A stretch of DNA of 64,000 nt from Onchidella celtica (Eukaryota > Mollusca > Gastropoda > Systellommatophora > Onchidiidae), in NCBI GenBank assembly GCA_963931925.1, contig OZ007574.1:36212378-36276377 (forward strand). The letters are read 5' to 3'. The first letter of the stretch is position 1. Each line of letters starts with the position of its first letter. Position numbers and translations under genes: made by a program. Below, piece after piece: positions 63,203 through 64,000 of the stretch. The notes below the pieces were generated by a model. It did not search any database and was not told the DNA's origin. It saw only the letters and a list, made by a program, of their open reading frames with translations.

Positions 63203-64000
63203 ATGGTAGCGCTGCTCCTTGTGTTTTGTTTATTCGGTTCCGCAACTGTCGTTTTTTTCACGTTTTTTTTTCCCACACTATTTTCGCGTGTTATCTATCC
63301 TGTCACCCCTACTATATCTATTGGTACCTGGAACGTCAGAACAATGCGCCCAGGCTTGCAACAGCAAGATCTCACTGATATTGACTCCATCAGGAAATCC
63401 CAAATTATTGATCGAGAACTTCAGCTACTAAACATCGACATCGCTGCCCTTCAAGAAACTCGACTTCCCGACTCCGGGTCAGTCAAAGAAGAAAACTACA
63501 CCTTCTTCTGGCAGGGCCTTAGCAGCGAACAGCCGAGAATCCACGGCGTGGGCTTCGCCGTAAAAAACTCCCTTATCAATTCGATCGCAACTCCAATTGG
63601 AGTGTCAGAACGCATCATGACACTCAGACTGAACACCCGGTCTGGTTTTACCAACATTATCTGTGTCTATGCCCCAACACTTACCTCCTCTGACGAAACC
63701 AAAGACATTTTCTACGAGGCATTGCAGAGGACTCTCCACAACATCCCTCTCACCGAAGGCCTGCTAATTCTGGGTGACTTTAACGCTCGAGTGGGGGCAG
63801 ATCACTCCGCATGGCCAAAGTGCATTGGGCACTTCGGCATTGGCAACATCAACGAAAACGGGCAGCGCCTTCTGGAGCTATGCTCCGTAAACTCATTATG
63901 TGTTACAAACACGTACTTTGACCTTAAGAGATGCCAAAGAACATCATGGCGCCATCCCAGGTCTGTCCATTGGCATCAATTAGATCTTATTCTCTCAAGG
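63203..64000 (+). CDS. LINE ORF, N-terminal apurinic-type endonuclease (continues past window)
   Basis: 266 uninterrupted codons from ATG 63203 to the window end. The endonuclease/exonuclease/phosphatase fold of APE-type non-LTR retrotransposons is clear: GTWNVRTM (about 41-48), the catalytic Glu in LQETR (about 86), YAPT (about 156-159), GDFNARVG (about 191-198), a TNTYF block and WHQLD (about 257-261). It nicks target DNA to prime reverse transcription. The reverse transcriptase should follow beyond 64000. The first 30 or so residues are strongly hydrophobic, so the true start may lie further in. The clade (RTE, CR1/L2, Jockey-like or other) cannot be settled from this part. The intact frame suggests a young copy. 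Confidence 0.9.
   Translation, partial: MVALLLVFCLFGSATVVFFTFFFPTLFSRVIYPVTPTISIGTWNVRTMRPGLQQQDLTDIDSIRKSQIIDRELQLLNIDIAALQETRLPDSGSVKEENYTFFWQGLSSEQPRIHGVGFAVKNSLINSIATPIGVSERIMTLRLNTRSGFTNIICVYAPTLTSSDETKDIFYEALQRTLHNIPLTEGLLILGDFNARVGADHSAWPKCIGHFGIGNINENGQRLLELCSVNSLCVTNTYFDLKRCQRTSWRHPRSVHWHQLDLILSR

Noticed and set aside
1..64000. CRISPR arrays, bacterial operons, rRNA genes
   Set aside because: No regularly spaced repeats of the right size, no ribosome binding sites or rRNA sequence; introns and LTR elements show the window is eukaryotic.

Overview
This is a eukaryotic, animal-type window. It is AT-rich, intron-bearing and repeat-dense, with almost no host coding sequence. A marine invertebrate (mollusc, or a non-vertebrate deuterostome) is the best guess, but the sequence alone does not settle it. 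Pointers are the mix of transposon families (Gmr1-like and ordinary Ty3/gypsy, THAP plus ISL2EU-type DDE transposase, pogo, hAT and Harbinger-like elements, LINEs), an NXPE-like exon, many G/C homopolymers, and a strong excess of the palindrome TACATGTA.

Left third (1-14,694): a nested pair of young LTR retrotransposons. The outer one (minus strand, from before base 1 to 14,694) is a Ty3/gypsy element with gag, a CCHC protein, protease-RT-RNase H and integrase, a tRNA-Lys1,2 type primer site, and a canonical T TTA AAC -1 frameshift site with a downstream hairpin. Two further frame breaks look like damage. Its right LTR is split by the inner element (7,617-14,132, plus strand), which is complete: 596-bp LTRs differing at only about 3 positions, a 5-bp target duplication GTATT, a tRNA-Pro type primer site, and one intact 1,480-codon gag-pol. 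In that polyprotein the integrase lies before the reverse transcriptase, the order of Gmr1-type elements, and the capsid region resembles the SCAN domain.

Middle (14,695-41,900): non-coding DNA rich in small inverted-repeat elements. These include a 536-bp element with two 107-bp miniature elements in tandem, hairpin MITEs, two TTA/TA-flanked elements, and dispersed families with copies elsewhere in the window. There is one decayed LINE reverse-transcriptase fragment (22,763-23,016) and the only likely host coding exon, a minus-strand NXPE/neurexophilin-like exon (24,240-24,804).

Right-centre (41,900-51,010): a three-exon THAP-domain DDE transposase gene (43,282-43,501; 48,840-49,030; 49,810-50,871). 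Splice phases match exactly and all three exons are open, but the second catalytic Asp is Asn. Its upstream flank holds a 1.3-kb hAT-type element with perfect 8-bp target duplications. Its first intron holds another copy of the 536-bp element and a decayed pogo/Tigger transposase on the opposite strand.

Right end (51,010-64,000): mostly unannotatable AT-rich DNA with microsatellites, a second hAT-type element with perfect 8-bp duplications (61,169-62,230), and the start of an intact LINE ORF with an apurinic-type endonuclease running off the window (63,203 onward). The genes seen here serve transposition; no host pathway can be read from the window.
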